64,000 nucleotides of DNA from Pseudotabrizicola formosa (GCF_002900965.1 NZ_PJOM01000002.1:558001-622000); one strand, 5' to 3'. Shown: positions 53,336 through 63,532, numbered from the stretch's first letter. Notes: generated from the letters alone by a model not told the origin. Made by a program: numbers and translations.

Positions 53336-53350
53336 GCCTGAGGGGACGGC

Positions 53351-54532
53351 ATGTCTGACACATGGAACACGCGCACGAAACTGGTGCATGAGGGCAGCCG
53401 CCGCAGCCAGTATGGCGAGATGGCCGAGGCGATTTTCCTGACGCAGGGCTTTGTCTATCCGACCGCGGAATCGGCCGAGGCGCGGTTTGTGCAGTCGGGG
53501 CCGGATGAGTTCATCTATGCCCGCTATGGCAACCCGACCACCCGGATGTTCGAAGAGCGGATTGCGGCGCTGGAAGGCACAGAAGACGCCTTTGCCACCG
53601 CAAGCGGCATGGCGGCAGTGTCGGGCGCGCTGACCTCGATGCTGCGGGCGGGGGATCATGTGGTGTCGTCGCGCGCGCTGTTCGGGTCGTGCCTTTACGT
53701 GCTGGAAGAGGTGTTGACACGGTTCGGGGTCAAGGTGACCTTTGTCGACGGGGCGGATCTGGACCAGTGGCGCGCCGCTGTCACGCCGGGCACCAAGGCG
53801 GTGTTCTTTGAATCGATGTCGAATCCGACGCTGGAGCTGGTCGATATCCGCGCGGTGTCCGAGATTGCCCATGCCGCAGGGGCGCTGGTGGTCGTGGACA
53901 ATGTGTTTGCCACGCCGATCTTTTCCCGCGCCGTCGATCAGGGCGCCGATGTGATCGTCTATTCCACCACCAAGCATATCGACGGGCAGGGCAGGGCGCT
54001 TGGCGGCGTGGTCTGCGGCACCCAATCCTTCATCCGCAAGGTGCTGGAACCCTATATGAAGCATACCGGCGGCAGCATGTCGCCCTTTACCGCCTGGATG
54101 CATCTGAACGGCATGGCAACGCTGGATCTGCGGTGCCGGGCGATGGCGGAGTCGGCGCTCAGAATCGCGCAGGCCTTGCAGGGGCATGACAAGCTGGGGC
54201 GGGTGATCTATCCGGGCCTCGACAGCCACCCGCAGCATGGGCTGGCGATGGCGCAGATGGGCTCGGGCGGGACCATGGTGGCCTTTGATATCACGGCAGG
54301 CAAAGAGGCGGCGTTCCGGTTCCTGAACGCGCTGGAAATTGCCAAGATTTCCAACAATCTGGGCGATGCCAAGACCATCGTGACCCATCCCGCCACCACC
54401 ACCCACCAACGCCTGCCGCAGGATCAGAAGGACAGTCTTGGCATCACGCCGGGGCTGATCCGGCTGTCGGTCGGGCTGGAGGATGCGGGGGATCTGATCG
54501 CCGATCTGCTGGCCGCCCTGGACCGGGCCTGA
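53351..54532 (+). CDS. metZ: O-succinylhomoserine sulfhydrylase
   Basis: PLP enzyme that makes homocysteine from O-succinylhomoserine and sulfide. 393 residues. The PLP lysine is Lys208 in YSTTKHIDGQGRALGGVV; GTEDAFATASGMAAVSGAL and RYGNPTTRMFEERIAALEG are the Cys/Met metabolism family blocks. It could also be called O-acetylhomoserine sulfhydrylase, but length and MSDTWNTRTKLVHEGSRRSQ favour MetZ. TGAGGGGA precedes the ATG. Under SAM-II riboswitch control. Confidence 0.96.
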   Translation: MSDTWNTRTKLVHEGSRRSQYGEMAEAIFLTQGFVYPTAESAEARFVQSGPDEFIYARYGNPTTRMFEERIAALEGTEDAFATASGMAAVSGALTSMLRAGDHVVSSRALFGSCLYVLEEVLTRFGVKVTFVDGADLDQWRAAVTPGTKAVFFESMSNPTLELVDIRAVSEIAHAAGALVVVDNVFATPIFSRAVDQGADVIVYSTTKHIDGQGRALGGVVCGTQSFIRKVLEPYMKHTGGSMSPFTAWMHLNGMATLDLRCRAMAESALRIAQALQGHDKLGRVIYPGLDSHPQHGLAMAQMGSGGTMVAFDITAGKEAAFRFLNALEIAKISNNLGDAKTIVTHPATTTHQRLPQDQKDSLGITPGLIRLSVGLEDAGDLIADLLAALDRA

Positions 54533-54738
54533 GGCGGGGGACGCAGGGCTTTGCTCCGCAAGACTTGTCTGCGGGGCAGGGCCGCCCATATAAGAGAGCG
54601 GGACGCGCGGGGGGTGGTGCAAATGTCGCAGGCTCTTTGCTGTCCTGGCACTGATCCGACACAGACCAGCCTGCGTATACCTGTTGACATTGACGGCCCG
54701 CGGCACGCGCCCGGCCTGAACCGGAAGGACCGATCCCC

Positions 54739-55827
54739 ATGAACATCCACACGCCCGAGATCGACCGCAAGCCGAGCCGCGACGAGGCTGCGGCAGCGCT
54801 TGCCCTGTTGCGGCAATGGGCCACGCGCTCGTCGGATGACGAGATTGCAACGCTGGAACCTTCGGTGGGGTATCTTTTGCCCGATGCCGGCGGCCCGGCC
54901 TTCAGCCGCGCCTATCCGCAGGGCTTTGAGGTGACGACCGCCTATAAGGACAGCTTGCCCGACCTGCAGAACGGCCCTGCCAGCCTGATCCGGGGCGAGC
55001 GGCAGCGGATTCAGCATGTGGGGATTTCCAACTTCCGCCTGCCGCTGCGCTATCAGACCCGTGACGGCGCACCCGTGCTTCTGGAAACCAGCGTTACCGG
55101 CACGGTCAGCCTTGAGGCCGGCAAGAAGGGCATCAACATGAGCCGGATCATGCGGTCCTTCTATGCCCATGCCGACCGCGCCTTCGGCTTTGCGGTGATC
55201 GAGGATGCGCTGGAGGATTACAAATCCGATCTGGGCAGCTTTGATGCGCGCATTCAGATGCGGTTCTCGTATCCGATGAAGGTGGGCTCTTTGCGCTCCG
55301 GTCTGTCGGGCTGGCAATATTACGATGTCGCCTTTGAACTGGTGGAACAGGCCGGGGTGCGCAAGAAGATCGTGCATCTGGATTACGTCTATTCCAGCAC
55401 CTGCCCCTGCTCTCTGGAACTGTCGGAACATGCGCGCAACACCCGCGGCCAGCTGGCCACGCCGCATTCGCAGCGCTCGGTTGCGCGGATCTCGGTCGAG
55501 GTGCTGGATGATGTGCTGTCGGTCGAAGATCTGGTGGAGATCGCCCGCGCCGCCGTGGTGACCGAGACGCAGGTCATGGTCAAGCGCGAGGATGAACAGG
55601 CCTTTGCCGAGCTGAACGCCGCCAATCCGATCTTTGTCGAGGATGCCGCCCGTCTGTTCTGCGCCGTGCTGAAACGCGATCCGCGCATTGGCGATTTCCG
55701 GGTGCTGGCCAGCCATCAGGAAAGCCTGCACAGCCATGATGCGGTCAGCCTGCTGACCGAAGGCAGCACTTTTGCCCAGGACAGCCTGGACCCGCGCCTG
55801 TTCCAGTCGCTGTTCCACATCGGCTGA
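54739..55827 (+). CDS. folE2: GTP cyclohydrolase FolE2 (type IB)
   Basis: First step of folate (and queuosine) synthesis: GTP to dihydroneopterin triphosphate. 362 residues. The COG1469 signature is clear: VGISNFRLPLRYQT, KGINMSRIMRSFYAH, and the metal-binding cysteine in SSTCPCSLELSEHARN. Type IB enzymes accept several metals and in many bacteria are used when zinc is low. No Zur-type box was recognised upstream. Single gene. Confidence 0.97.
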   Translation: MNIHTPEIDRKPSRDEAAAALALLRQWATRSSDDEIATLEPSVGYLLPDAGGPAFSRAYPQGFEVTTAYKDSLPDLQNGPASLIRGERQRIQHVGISNFRLPLRYQTRDGAPVLLETSVTGTVSLEAGKKGINMSRIMRSFYAHADRAFGFAVIEDALEDYKSDLGSFDARIQMRFSYPMKVGSLRSGLSGWQYYDVAFELVEQAGVRKKIVHLDYVYSSTCPCSLELSEHARNTRGQLATPHSQRSVARISVEVLDDVLSVEDLVEIARAAVVTETQVMVKREDEQAFAELNAANPIFVEDAARLFCAVLKRDPRIGDFRVLASHQESLHSHDAVSLLTEGSTFAQDSLDPRLFQSLFHIG

Positions 55828-55840
55828 TGTTTTTGCCACT

Positions 55841-55877
55841 GCCTTGCACGGATCGTCCTTGACGATCCGTGCAAGGC
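55841..55877. repeat. 17-bp perfect inverted repeat after folE2
   Basis: GCCTTGCACGGATCGTC (55841-55857) and its exact complement (55861-55877) flank a CTT loop, filling most of the gap between folE2 and the first trkH. No T run follows. Could end folE2 transcription or stabilise its 3' end. Confidence 0.8.
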
Positions 55878-55897
55878 GGCTCAGAACTCCGGCCACC

Positions 55898-57346
55898 ATG
55901 GTCGACACCCGGCCCCTTGCACATGTGATCGGCACCCTGCTGATCTTTCTGGCCACCATGATGCTGGTTCCAGCTCTGGCAGATTTTTGGGCCAAGCTGC
56001 CGAATGCCGGGGATTTTTTCGAAAGCGCGCTGATCACGGGCGGGGTAGGGCTAGCCTTGCGCATTGCAACGGCCAATGCCAATCTTGTGCGGTTGAACAC
56101 CCGTCAGGCCTATCTGCTGACCGTGCTGGTCTGGGCCGGCTTGCCGTTGTTTGCCTGCCTGCCCTTTGCCCTGGGCGCGCCGGGTCTTGGCTTTACCGAT
56201 GCCTATTTCGAGGCGGTTTCGGGCATGACCACCACCGGGGCCACGGTGATTGTGGGGCTGGACGCACTGCCGCCGGGGATGAACCTGTGGCGCGGCATGC
56301 TGAACTGGATTGGCGGGCTTGGCATCGCCTTTGTCGCCATGATCTTTCTGCCGGTGATGCGGGTGGGGGGCATGCAATTCTTCCGCACCGAAGGGTTCGA
56401 CACGCTGGGCAAGGCGCTGCCGCGCGCGACCGATATCGCCCTGGCGCTGCTGGCGGTCTATGCCGGGCTGACGCTTTTGTGCATCATCACCTATCTGGCG
56501 CTGGGGATGAGCTGGCTTGACGCCGTGGTGAACGGGGCGGCCACCATTGCCACGGGCGGGTTTTCCCCCGCGGATGCGTCTTTCGGCAAATATCCGGGGG
56601 CGGCCGAATATGCGGGCGCGCTCTTCATGCTGCTGGGGAGCTTTCCCTATATCCTCTATGCCCGGATGGTCACCGGCCAAAGCGGCGCGGTGCTATGGGA
56701 TGCGCAGGTCTGGGCGCTGTTGCGCTGGACCTTTTATGCGGTGGCCAGCGTGACGCTGTGGCGGCTGCTGACCTCGGATATGGCGCCGGAACCTGCCTTG
56801 CGCGAGGCGCTGTTCAATCTGGTGTCGATCATCACCGGCACCGGATTTTTCAGCGGGTCATTCGGTGGCTGGGGCGGCTATTCGATGGCGGTGGCGCTGA
56901 TTGTCGGGCTGATCGGTGGATGTTCGGGCTCTTCTTCGGGGGCGTTGTCGGTGTTCCGGGTGCAGGTGGCCTGGGCCTGTGTCCGTGCGCAGATCGCCAG
57001 CATCCACAGCCCCGGACGCATTGCCCCGGTGCGCTATGCCGGGCGCCGGGTCGGGGATGAGGTGATCAACGCCATGATGCTTTATGTCACCGGCTATATC
57101 CTGATCATCGGGGTGCTGACGGTGGCGATGTCGCTGACCGGGGTGGACATGATTTCGGCGCTGTTCGCGATCTGGACCTCGATCGGCAATATCGGCTACG
57201 GCTATGGGCCGATGCTGGCCGAAACCGGCACCTTCCGCGATTTCCCGGGTGCCGCCAAATGGGTGATGACAGCGGCGATGCTGCTGGGTCGGCTGGGGCT
57301 GCTTGCGGTGCTGGTTGTGGTTTTGCCGTCGTTCTGGCGGCCCTGA
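55898..57346 (+). CDS. trkH: Trk-type potassium uptake protein TrkH, copy 1
   Basis: Potassium channel-like membrane subunit, 482 residues with four M1-P-M2 repeats. The first selectivity filter is in SGMTTTGATVIVGLDALPPG; later filters are ATIATGGFSPADASF, ITGTGFFSGSFGGWG and TSIGNIGYGYGPM. It needs a TrkA partner, not in the window. Followed 59 bases later by a paralogue of the same length. Confidence 0.95.
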   Translation: MVDTRPLAHVIGTLLIFLATMMLVPALADFWAKLPNAGDFFESALITGGVGLALRIATANANLVRLNTRQAYLLTVLVWAGLPLFACLPFALGAPGLGFTDAYFEAVSGMTTTGATVIVGLDALPPGMNLWRGMLNWIGGLGIAFVAMIFLPVMRVGGMQFFRTEGFDTLGKALPRATDIALALLAVYAGLTLLCIITYLALGMSWLDAVVNGAATIATGGFSPADASFGKYPGAAEYAGALFMLLGSFPYILYARMVTGQSGAVLWDAQVWALLRWTFYAVASVTLWRLLTSDMAPEPALREALFNLVSIITGTGFFSGSFGGWGGYSMAVALIVGLIGGCSGSSSGALSVFRVQVAWACVRAQIASIHSPGRIAPVRYAGRRVGDEVINAMMLYVTGYILIIGVLTVAMSLTGVDMISALFAIWTSIGNIGYGYGPMLAETGTFRDFPGAAKWVMTAAMLLGRLGLLAVLVVVLPSFWRP

Positions 57347-57405
57347 CCTCCTTGGCTGCCCCTGCCTGATTGACTCGGGTGCCGGGCTTCGCCAAGGCTC
57401 GGGCC

Positions 57406-58854
57406 ATGATCGACCTGCGCCCTGTGACCTATGTGATCGGCCTTCTGGTGGCAACCATGGGGGTATTCATGCTGTTCCCACTGGCGCTGGACCGGGCGGC
57501 GGGCGATCCGAACTGGCAGGCTTTTGCGCAATCCGCGATCCTGTGCCTGGTGGCAGGCGGGGCCACGGCGCTGGCCTCGGCCAATGGCGCGGGCGGGTCG
57601 ATGACCCTGCAACAGATCTTTTTGCTGACCACCGGGGTCTGGGTCGCGATGCCGGCCTTCGGGGCCTTGCCGCTGATCGTGGGGGCCCCTGACCTGTCGG
57701 TGACCGATGCGCTGTTCGAATCGGTGTCGGGCATGACCACCACCGGCACCACGGTCATTGTCGGGCTGGATGCCCTGCCGCGCGGGGCAAACCTGTGGCG
57801 TGGCATCCTGCAATGGCTGGGCGGGCTTGGGATCGTGATCGTGGCGCTGTTGTTCCTTCCGGTGATGAAGGTGGGGGGGATGCAGTTCTTCCGGTCAGAG
57901 GGGTTCGACACGCTGGGCAAGGTGCTGCCGCGCGCGCTGGATATCTCTGCGGCGCTGGTTCAGATCTATGTCTGGCTGACGGTGGCCTGTGCGCTGACCT
58001 ATTTCGCCCTTGGGATGAACGGCTTTGACGCGGTGATGCATGCGCTGACCACCGTTTCGACCGGCGGCATGTCCAGCTATGACGCGTCCTTCGGCATGTT
58101 TCAGGGACCGCTGGAATATGCGGCTGTGGCCTTCATGCTGCTGGGAAGCCTGCCCTTCATCCGCTTTGTGCAGCTGGCACAGGGCATCTTTCGGCCGATC
58201 TGGGACGACCCGCAGGTGCGCGCCTATCTGCGCTGGAACCTTTATGCGATCCTGGCGGTGGTGCTCTATGAGGTCCTGACCCATGACATGTCGTTCGGGG
58301 TCGCCCTGCGCGAGTCGGCCTTCAACGTGGTCTCAACCTTTTCGGGCACAGGGTTTTCATCGGTGGACCTGTCGGGCTGGGGCACATTTCCCTTTGTCAT
58401 CCTGATCATCGTCGGGCTGATCGGCGGCTGCACCTCCTCGACCGGTTGTTCGGTCAAGGTGTTCCGCTATCTGATCCTGTTCGAGGCGATCAAGGTGCAG
58501 ATCAAGCGGTTGCACAACCCGTCTTCGGTCAATCCGCTGCGCTATGCCGGGCGCACGGTGGGGCAGGATGTTCTGGATTCGGTGATCGTGTTTTTCACGC
58601 TGTTCATCCTGACCTTTGGCCTGCTGTCGGTGGCCCTGTCGCTGACCGGGCTGGAGTTCAAGACCGCCGTCACCGCCGCCTGGACCAGCATCGCCAATGT
58701 CGGCCCGGTGTTCGGGCGCGAGGTGGGGGCCACCGGCGCGGTGTCGGATTTTCCCGCATCTGCCAAATGGATGATGATGGCCGGCATGCTGGTCGGGCGG
58801 CTGGAGCTGCTGTCGGTCTATGTTCTGTTCATGCGCCGGTTCTGGCAGACCTGA
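57406..58854 (+). CDS. trkH: Trk-type potassium uptake protein TrkH, copy 2
   Basis: 482 residues, paralogous to copy 1 along its whole length (shared SGMTTTG.TVIVGLDALP and VGGMQFFR.EGFDTLGK.LP). Filters read TTVSTGGMSSYDASF, STFSGTGFSSVDLSGWG and TSIANVGPVFG. Differences in the last two filters suggest altered ion or partner preference. It has no strong ribosome site, so it may rely on read-through from copy 1. Confidence 0.95.
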   Translation: MIDLRPVTYVIGLLVATMGVFMLFPLALDRAAGDPNWQAFAQSAILCLVAGGATALASANGAGGSMTLQQIFLLTTGVWVAMPAFGALPLIVGAPDLSVTDALFESVSGMTTTGTTVIVGLDALPRGANLWRGILQWLGGLGIVIVALLFLPVMKVGGMQFFRSEGFDTLGKVLPRALDISAALVQIYVWLTVACALTYFALGMNGFDAVMHALTTVSTGGMSSYDASFGMFQGPLEYAAVAFMLLGSLPFIRFVQLAQGIFRPIWDDPQVRAYLRWNLYAILAVVLYEVLTHDMSFGVALRESAFNVVSTFSGTGFSSVDLSGWGTFPFVILIIVGLIGGCTSSTGCSVKVFRYLILFEAIKVQIKRLHNPSSVNPLRYAGRTVGQDVLDSVIVFFTLFILTFGLLSVALSLTGLEFKTAVTAAWTSIANVGPVFGREVGATGAVSDFPASAKWMMMAGMLVGRLELLSVYVLFMRRFWQT

Positions 58855-58982
58855 GATTGGCCGCGCTGTGACGCTGGGCCTTGTGCCAGAGGGGGAGCAC
58901 GAAACGGGCTTGGCTTTTCCACATTTCAGCCATGCTTGGCTGCCACGGCTGCGGTGATGGTTAATCGAGCAGGGCAACGGCA

Positions 58983-60482
58983 GTGGACTACACCCTCATC
59001 TTCATTCTGGCCTGCATCTTCATCCCGCTGGAGCGTCTGTATCCGCTGAACCCGGATCAACCCATACTGCGCCGGGACTGGAAGAACGATCTGTTTTACA
59101 TGCTGTTCAACGGTTTTGTGGTGCGGGCAGGGTTTACCGCCGTTGCGGGTGTGGCGATGCTTGCCTATGGATCGGTGGCGGGGCCGAACCCGTTCCCGGT
59201 CCTTGCCGCGCTGCCGTTGTGGTTTCAGGTGATCTGCGTCGTGATCGTGGCCGATATCGGATATTACATCGCGCACCGGATCTGTCATACCGTTCCCTTC
59301 CTGTGGCAGTTCCATTCCGTACATCATAGCATCGAAGACATGGACTGGCTGGCCACGCACCGGGTGCACCCGGTGGATCAGGTGTTTTCCACATTGGTGT
59401 CCTTGCTGCCGGTCTACTTTCTTGGCTTCAGCGCTCAGGCCTTGGTGATCGCCCACTTGCTGTACCATGTGCATGCCCTGCTTCTGCATTCCAATATCAA
59501 GGTCAATTTCGGCCCGCTGAAATGGATTCTGGCGTCGCCCGAATACCATCACTGGCACCATGCCAATGAAAAAGACGCCTATGACCGCAATTTTGCGGCG
59601 CAGCTGTCGATCATCGACCGTGTTGCGGGCACCATGTTCCTGCCGCAGGACCGCAAGCCTGTGGCCTACGGGTTAGAGACCCCGATTCCCCGCCTTTACC
59701 ATCAGCATATGATCCACCCGTTCAATGTGCTTGCCAAAAGGCTTGCTCAGCGTATCTCAGAAAGGACTCCCGCGATGTTTGCGCGTGTTGAAGACAACCT
59801 CGGAAAATTGGCGATGTTGCTGATTTTTGGGTATCTGGCGGTCGAGAAGATCTTTGCCATCCAGTTTATTTTCCAGCACTCTGACCAGATCCCGCAGGCG
59901 GGTCTGATCCTTGTGTCACAGGTGGTCAGCGCGCTGTTCGTGCTGCTCGTCGTGTATTTCACGATGGTCCGCCTGCCGCCCAAGGACAGCGCCGATGGCA
60001 TGATGCCGCGGGTCATTGCGCTTTTGGGCACCTATATCATGATGGCGCTGGTGTTCTTGCCGCCAGAGCCGATCGGTGCCGAATTGCGGATTGTTGCAAC
60101 GGCGATCATCCTGATCGGTACCGCGCTGTCGATTGCCTGTCTGATGCAGTTGGGAAAATCCTTTTCGATCATGGCATCCTCGCGGGAGCTTCGGACGGAA
60201 GGTGCCTATGCGATCGTGCGCCACCCGCTCTATGCCGCCGAACTTCTGATGATTGTGGGTATCTTGTTGTCACATGGGTCGGTGCTGGCCTTTGGGCTGG
60301 GTGCCCTATGGGTCACGTTGCAGATCCGCCGCGCGCACTACGAAGAAGGTATCCTGCGCGCCACGTTTCCAGAGTATGCAGAGTACGCCAGGCGGGTGCC
60401 CATGCTGGTGCCGGGCCTGAACCTGCGCTGGCTGGAAGCGCCGGTCGAACAAAAGCGCGTGTCCGGGTCTGAACCGGTCTGA
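58983..60482 (+). CDS. Fatty acid hydroxylase/sterol desaturase fused to ICMT-like methyltransferase
   Basis: 499 residues. Residues 1-260 are a membrane di-iron hydroxylase (sterol desaturase family) with boxes HRICH, HSVHH and HHWHH in [20 protein letters not shown]. After a linker, residues about 280-480 are a second membrane domain with [10 protein letters not shown] and [19 protein letters not shown], the isoprenylcysteine carboxyl methyltransferase/PEMT-type pattern. Predicted to hydroxylate or desaturate a lipid and methylate a lipid group; substrates unknown. GTG start. The next gene is on the opposite strand. Confidence 0.92.
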   Translation: MDYTLIFILACIFIPLERLYPLNPDQPILRRDWKNDLFYMLFNGFVVRAGFTAVAGVAMLAYGSVAGPNPFPVLAALPLWFQVICVVIVADIGYYIAHRICHTVPFLWQFHSVHHSIEDMDWLATHRVHPVDQVFSTLVSLLPVYFLGFSAQALVIAHLLYHVHALLLHSNIKVNFGPLKWILASPEYHHWHHANEKDAYDRNFAAQLSIIDRVAGTMFLPQDRKPVAYGLETPIPRLYHQHMIHPFNVLAKRLAQRISERTPAMFARVEDNLGKLAMLLIFGYLAVEKIFAIQFIFQHSDQIPQAGLILVSQVVSALFVLLVVYFTMVRLPPKDSADGMMPRVIALLGTYIMMALVFLPPEPIGAELRIVATAIILIGTALSIACLMQLGKSFSIMASSRELRTEGAYAIVRHPLYAAELLMIVGILLSHGSVLAFGLGALWVTLQIRRAHYEEGILRATFPEYAEYARRVPMLVPGLNLRWLEAPVEQKRVSGSEPV

Positions 60483-60510
60483 CCGGCAGACCAGCCAAAC
60501 GCCAGACTAA

Positions 60511-60546
60511 AAAAAAGAGCCGCCCCTCGGATGTGGGGCGGCTCTT
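60511..60546 (-). terminator. Intrinsic terminator of the trypsin-like gene
   Basis: On the minus strand, AAGAGCCGCCCC pairs with GGGGCGGCTCTT (12 bp, eight-base loop), followed by a run of eight Ts. It lies 35 bases past the stop of the 60581 gene and may also block the convergent fusion gene. Confidence 0.9.
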
Positions 60547-60580
60547 GCTGTTCGGTTTGGCAGGGCGTTGTGCGCCGCCG

Positions 60581-62350
60581 CTAGTCCCAGCAGCTGACCA
60601 GCACCGTCAGTCCGCTGGCCCGGCGGGTCAGGGCGTCGGGGGTGAGGGGGCCGGTGGTGGCAGCGGCGGCCACGTCGATGCCGCGGGTGGTCAGCATCTG
60701 TTGCAGCACCGCGCCCGAGGTCGCGAATTCCACGCCTTCGGGCAGCACCCGGGCCGGGTCTGCGGCGCGCGGCAGCAGCATGCCCAGCACGGCCCCCGTG
60801 CCATCCAGCACCGGGCCACCGGCATCACCGGGCAAAGTGTCGATGCCAAGGCGGTGCAGCCCCGGCTCCCCGTTCAGGCCCTGCACGTCTTCCAGCAGGC
60901 CAAAGGTGATGACCGGGGCGGGCAGGCTGTCGCCATAGCTATAGCCGGCCACCGCCACCTGCGATCCCACCCGGTTGGCTGCGGTCTGAAACCCGGCAAA
61001 TTCGGGCGGGGCCAGCGGGGTCGCGGGGGTCAGCAGTGCGGTGCCGCTGGCGGCATCTGCGAAACTGACACGTGCCTCTGTCATCCCGTCGAGCGTGATG
61101 CGGCCACAGCTGGCCACGGTGTCGGCGGGCGTCAGCACCCGGCCTGTCGGATCGACATAAAAGCCCGAACCGGTCAGCTTGGGGCGGCGCACATCCAGCC
61201 CGGCCAGCAGGCCGCGCCGCGTCGCGTCAGACATCGGCACCATTCCGGGGTCCAGCGCGCGGTTGCCAATGGCGCGGAAGCTGCCCTGCATCTGCGCCAG
61301 AACCCGGGCGGCCCGATCAGCCTGATCCGGCGACCACACCAGAATATAGCCCTTCACAAGGCCGGCACGGGTTTCGGCAAAGGCATAGCTGCGGGTGGTG
61401 GCCGACGCGCCGTTGATCTCGAACGACCGCTCTGCCAGCGCGCGCGCGCCGTCTTGCGGGATGATGGTCAGGGTTTGCAGCACATCATACAGGCCGGACA
61501 GCGCCGCCGTGTCGCCGGGCTGCGAAATCAGGATGATCTGCATCCCATCGGGTGTCTTCGGGGCGTAATGCACGAAGGGCGGTTCATAATGGTCAAACTG
61601 CACCAAAGCCAAAGGCAGTGTGATCTCGATACCGGATTCGGGCTCCGACACCGTCTCAAACCCGTATTCCGCGATATCCGCGCGCCAGTTGGCCACCAGC
61701 ATGTCGCGCTGGCGGGTGGTCAGCACGCCGGTCGGCTCCAGCCCCAGGGCAGATTGGTAGGCGGCCATCGAACTGCGGGTGCCGGGGCCGAAAGCGCCGT
61801 CGATGGCGGCGGTGTAATAGCCGTCCCATTGCAGGGCGCGTTGCAGATCCTGACGGTCTTCGCGCGACAGGGCTGCTTCGGACCGCCGCGCCTCGGCGAC
61901 GGTTTCGTCGGGCAGGGCTTGGGTCGTGGGGGCAGCCGGGGTCTCGGCGTCAAGCTCGGCCAAGGGGGCGACCTCGACCGGCGCATCGGGGGCGAGCGGG
62001 GTGACAGGGGGCACCGTCTGCGCCCCCGCCAGCGGCCAGAACTGCTCGCGGAAATTGGTGCCATCCGTGAGATAGCTGTCACCCGGGATCAGGTTTTCGC
62101 GCCGCAGGTCGGCCAAGCGCCGGGCCGCCTCTGCCGGGGCATAGGGCCCGAGGGCGATGCCATACCAGCGCGACCCAAGCTGATAGCCGACCACATCGGG
62201 AAAGGCGCTTGCATAGGCGCTTGCCCGCTCTTGCGCCTCGGCCAGCGTGGGCTGGGCCTCGACCTGCACCCAGGATTGTTGTTGTGCGGCGGCCATTCCG
62301 GCCCAAACTGTTGCCGTCAGCATCCAGATCCCAAGCGTCGCGCGCAGCAT
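60581..62350 (-). CDS. Exported protein with peptidoglycan-binding and degenerate trypsin-like domains
   Basis: 589 residues. A signal peptide ends near MAAAQ (about 23). A SPOR-like segment ([20 protein letters not shown], 26-90) is followed by a PG_binding_1 domain ([20 protein letters not shown], about 170-225). The C-terminal region (about 390-560) has the fold signs of a bacterial trypsin: [30 protein letters not shown] and [20 protein letters not shown]. The triad is lost: Asp410 stands where His is expected, Ala510 for the nucleophilic Ser in GDSGG/GNSGG, and the acidic member is not seen in SGTALL. Probably a non-catalytic, cell-wall-linked protein. Confidence 0.88.
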   Translation of the reverse strand: MLRATLGIWMLTATVWAGMAAAQQQSWVQVEAQPTLAEAQERASAYASAFPDVVGYQLGSRWYGIALGPYAPAEAARRLADLRRENLIPGDSYLTDGTNFREQFWPLAGAQTVPPVTPLAPDAPVEVAPLAELDAETPAAPTTQALPDETVAEARRSEAALSREDRQDLQRALQWDGYYTAAIDGAFGPGTRSSMAAYQSALGLEPTGVLTTRQRDMLVANWRADIAEYGFETVSEPESGIEITLPLALVQFDHYEPPFVHYAPKTPDGMQIILISQPGDTAALSGLYDVLQTLTIIPQDGARALAERSFEINGASATTRSYAFAETRAGLVKGYILVWSPDQADRAARVLAQMQGSFRAIGNRALDPGMVPMSDATRRGLLAGLDVRRPKLTGSGFYVDPTGRVLTPADTVASCGRITLDGMTEARVSFADAASGTALLTPATPLAPPEFAGFQTAANRVGSQVAVAGYSYGDSLPAPVITFGLLEDVQGLNGEPGLHRLGIDTLPGDAGGPVLDGTGAVLGMLLPRAADPARVLPEGVEFATSGAVLQQMLTTRGIDVAAAATTGPLTPDALTRRASGLTVLVSCWD

Positions 62351-62551
62351 TCCGTTTCGTTCCCTTCGGTTTCCGCGGGCGGCCGGGTGGCGCTGCGGTC
62401 TTTTGCTTTGCCGGTGCGGTTTGCCCCGGCGGCCGGGTTCAAAGCGTCCGGCACCCCGAAAGGCGCTCGGCGGCGCATTGACCCTGTCGTGCCTCTTGCC
62501 TATGACAGCCGTGTATTTCAAGGCTTTTACGTGCCACCGGGGGTCACCATC

Positions 62552-63532
62552 ATGTCAGATACGCCGCTTTCCGGCCCCGATTCCCTTGACGCTCAGGGGG
62601 CCATCACCAAACCACGGTCGTTTCAGGAGATTATCCTGCGCCTGCAATCCTATTGGGCGGCGCGCGGCTGTGCGATTTTGCAACCCTATGACATGGAGGT
62701 GGGGGCCGGCACATTTCACCCCGCCACCACGCTGCGCAGCCTTGGCACCAAGCCTTGGGCGGCGGCCTATGTGCAGCCCTCGCGCCGCCCGACCGACGGG
62801 CGTTACGGCGAAAACCCCAACCGCTTGCAGCATTACTACCAGTATCAGGTGATTATCAAACCCTCGCCGCCGGACCTGCAGGATCTGTATCTGGGCTCCT
62901 TGCGCGCCATTGGCCTTGACCCCAGCCTGCACGACATCCGCTTTGTCGAGGATGACTGGGAATCCCCCACGTTGGGGGCATGGGGTCTGGGATGGGAGGT
63001 CTGGTGTGACGGGATGGAGGTCAGCCAGTTCACCTATTTCCAGCAGGTCGGCGGCCATGACTGCCGCCCGGTGAGCGGAGAACTGACCTATGGTCTGGAA
63101 CGGCTGGCGATGTATGTGCTGGGCATCGACCATGTGATGACCATGCCGTTCAATGACCCGCAATCGCCGATTGCGCTCAGCTATGGCGACATCTTCCGCC
63201 AGACCGAGGAAGAATATTCGCGCCACAATTTCGACGGGGCATCGACCGACATGCTGTTTCAGCATTTCAAGGATGCCGAGGCCGAATGTGACCGTCTGCT
63301 GGGCTTTGAACCGGACGATCCAAAGACCAAAAAGCGCATCATCATGGCGCATCCCGCCTATGACCAATGCATCAAGGCCAGCCATCTGTTCAACCTGCTC
63401 GACGCGCGCGGCGTGATTTCGGTGACCGAACGGCAGGCCTATATCGGCCGGGTGCGGGCGCTGGCCAAGAAATGCGCTGACGCCTTTCGCCAGACCGAAG
63501 CGGGCGCGGATGCGGCGGAGCAGGGCGCATGA
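62552..63532 (+). CDS. glyQ: Glycyl-tRNA synthetase alpha subunit
   Basis: 326 residues; catalytic alpha chain of the bacterial alpha2-beta2 enzyme. Highly conserved blocks are [54 protein letters not shown] and [20 protein letters not shown]. Start at ATG 62552. The beta subunit gene (glyS) is expected downstream, outside the window. The next frame starts inside the glyQ stop (ATGA). Confidence 0.98.
   Translation: MSDTPLSGPDSLDAQGAITKPRSFQEIILRLQSYWAARGCAILQPYDMEVGAGTFHPATTLRSLGTKPWAAAYVQPSRRPTDGRYGENPNRLQHYYQYQVIIKPSPPDLQDLYLGSLRAIGLDPSLHDIRFVEDDWESPTLGAWGLGWEVWCDGMEVSQFTYFQQVGGHDCRPVSGELTYGLERLAMYVLGIDHVMTMPFNDPQSPIALSYGDIFRQTEEEYSRHNFDGASTDMLFQHFKDAEAECDRLLGFEPDDPKTKKRIIMAHPAYDQCIKASHLFNLLDARGVISVTERQAYIGRVRALAKKCADAFRQTEAGADAAEQGA

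Noticed and set aside
60533-62551. Long plus-strand frame running into glyQ
   Set aside because: Upstream of 62552 it is antisense to the exported trypsin-like protein. GlyQ homologues start at the MSDTPLSGP region, so the extension is not real.
62351-62551. Looked for a T-box or glycine riboswitch before glyQ
   Set aside because: No T-box specifier/antiterminator or paired glycine aptamer pattern is visible; T-boxes are also not typical of this group.
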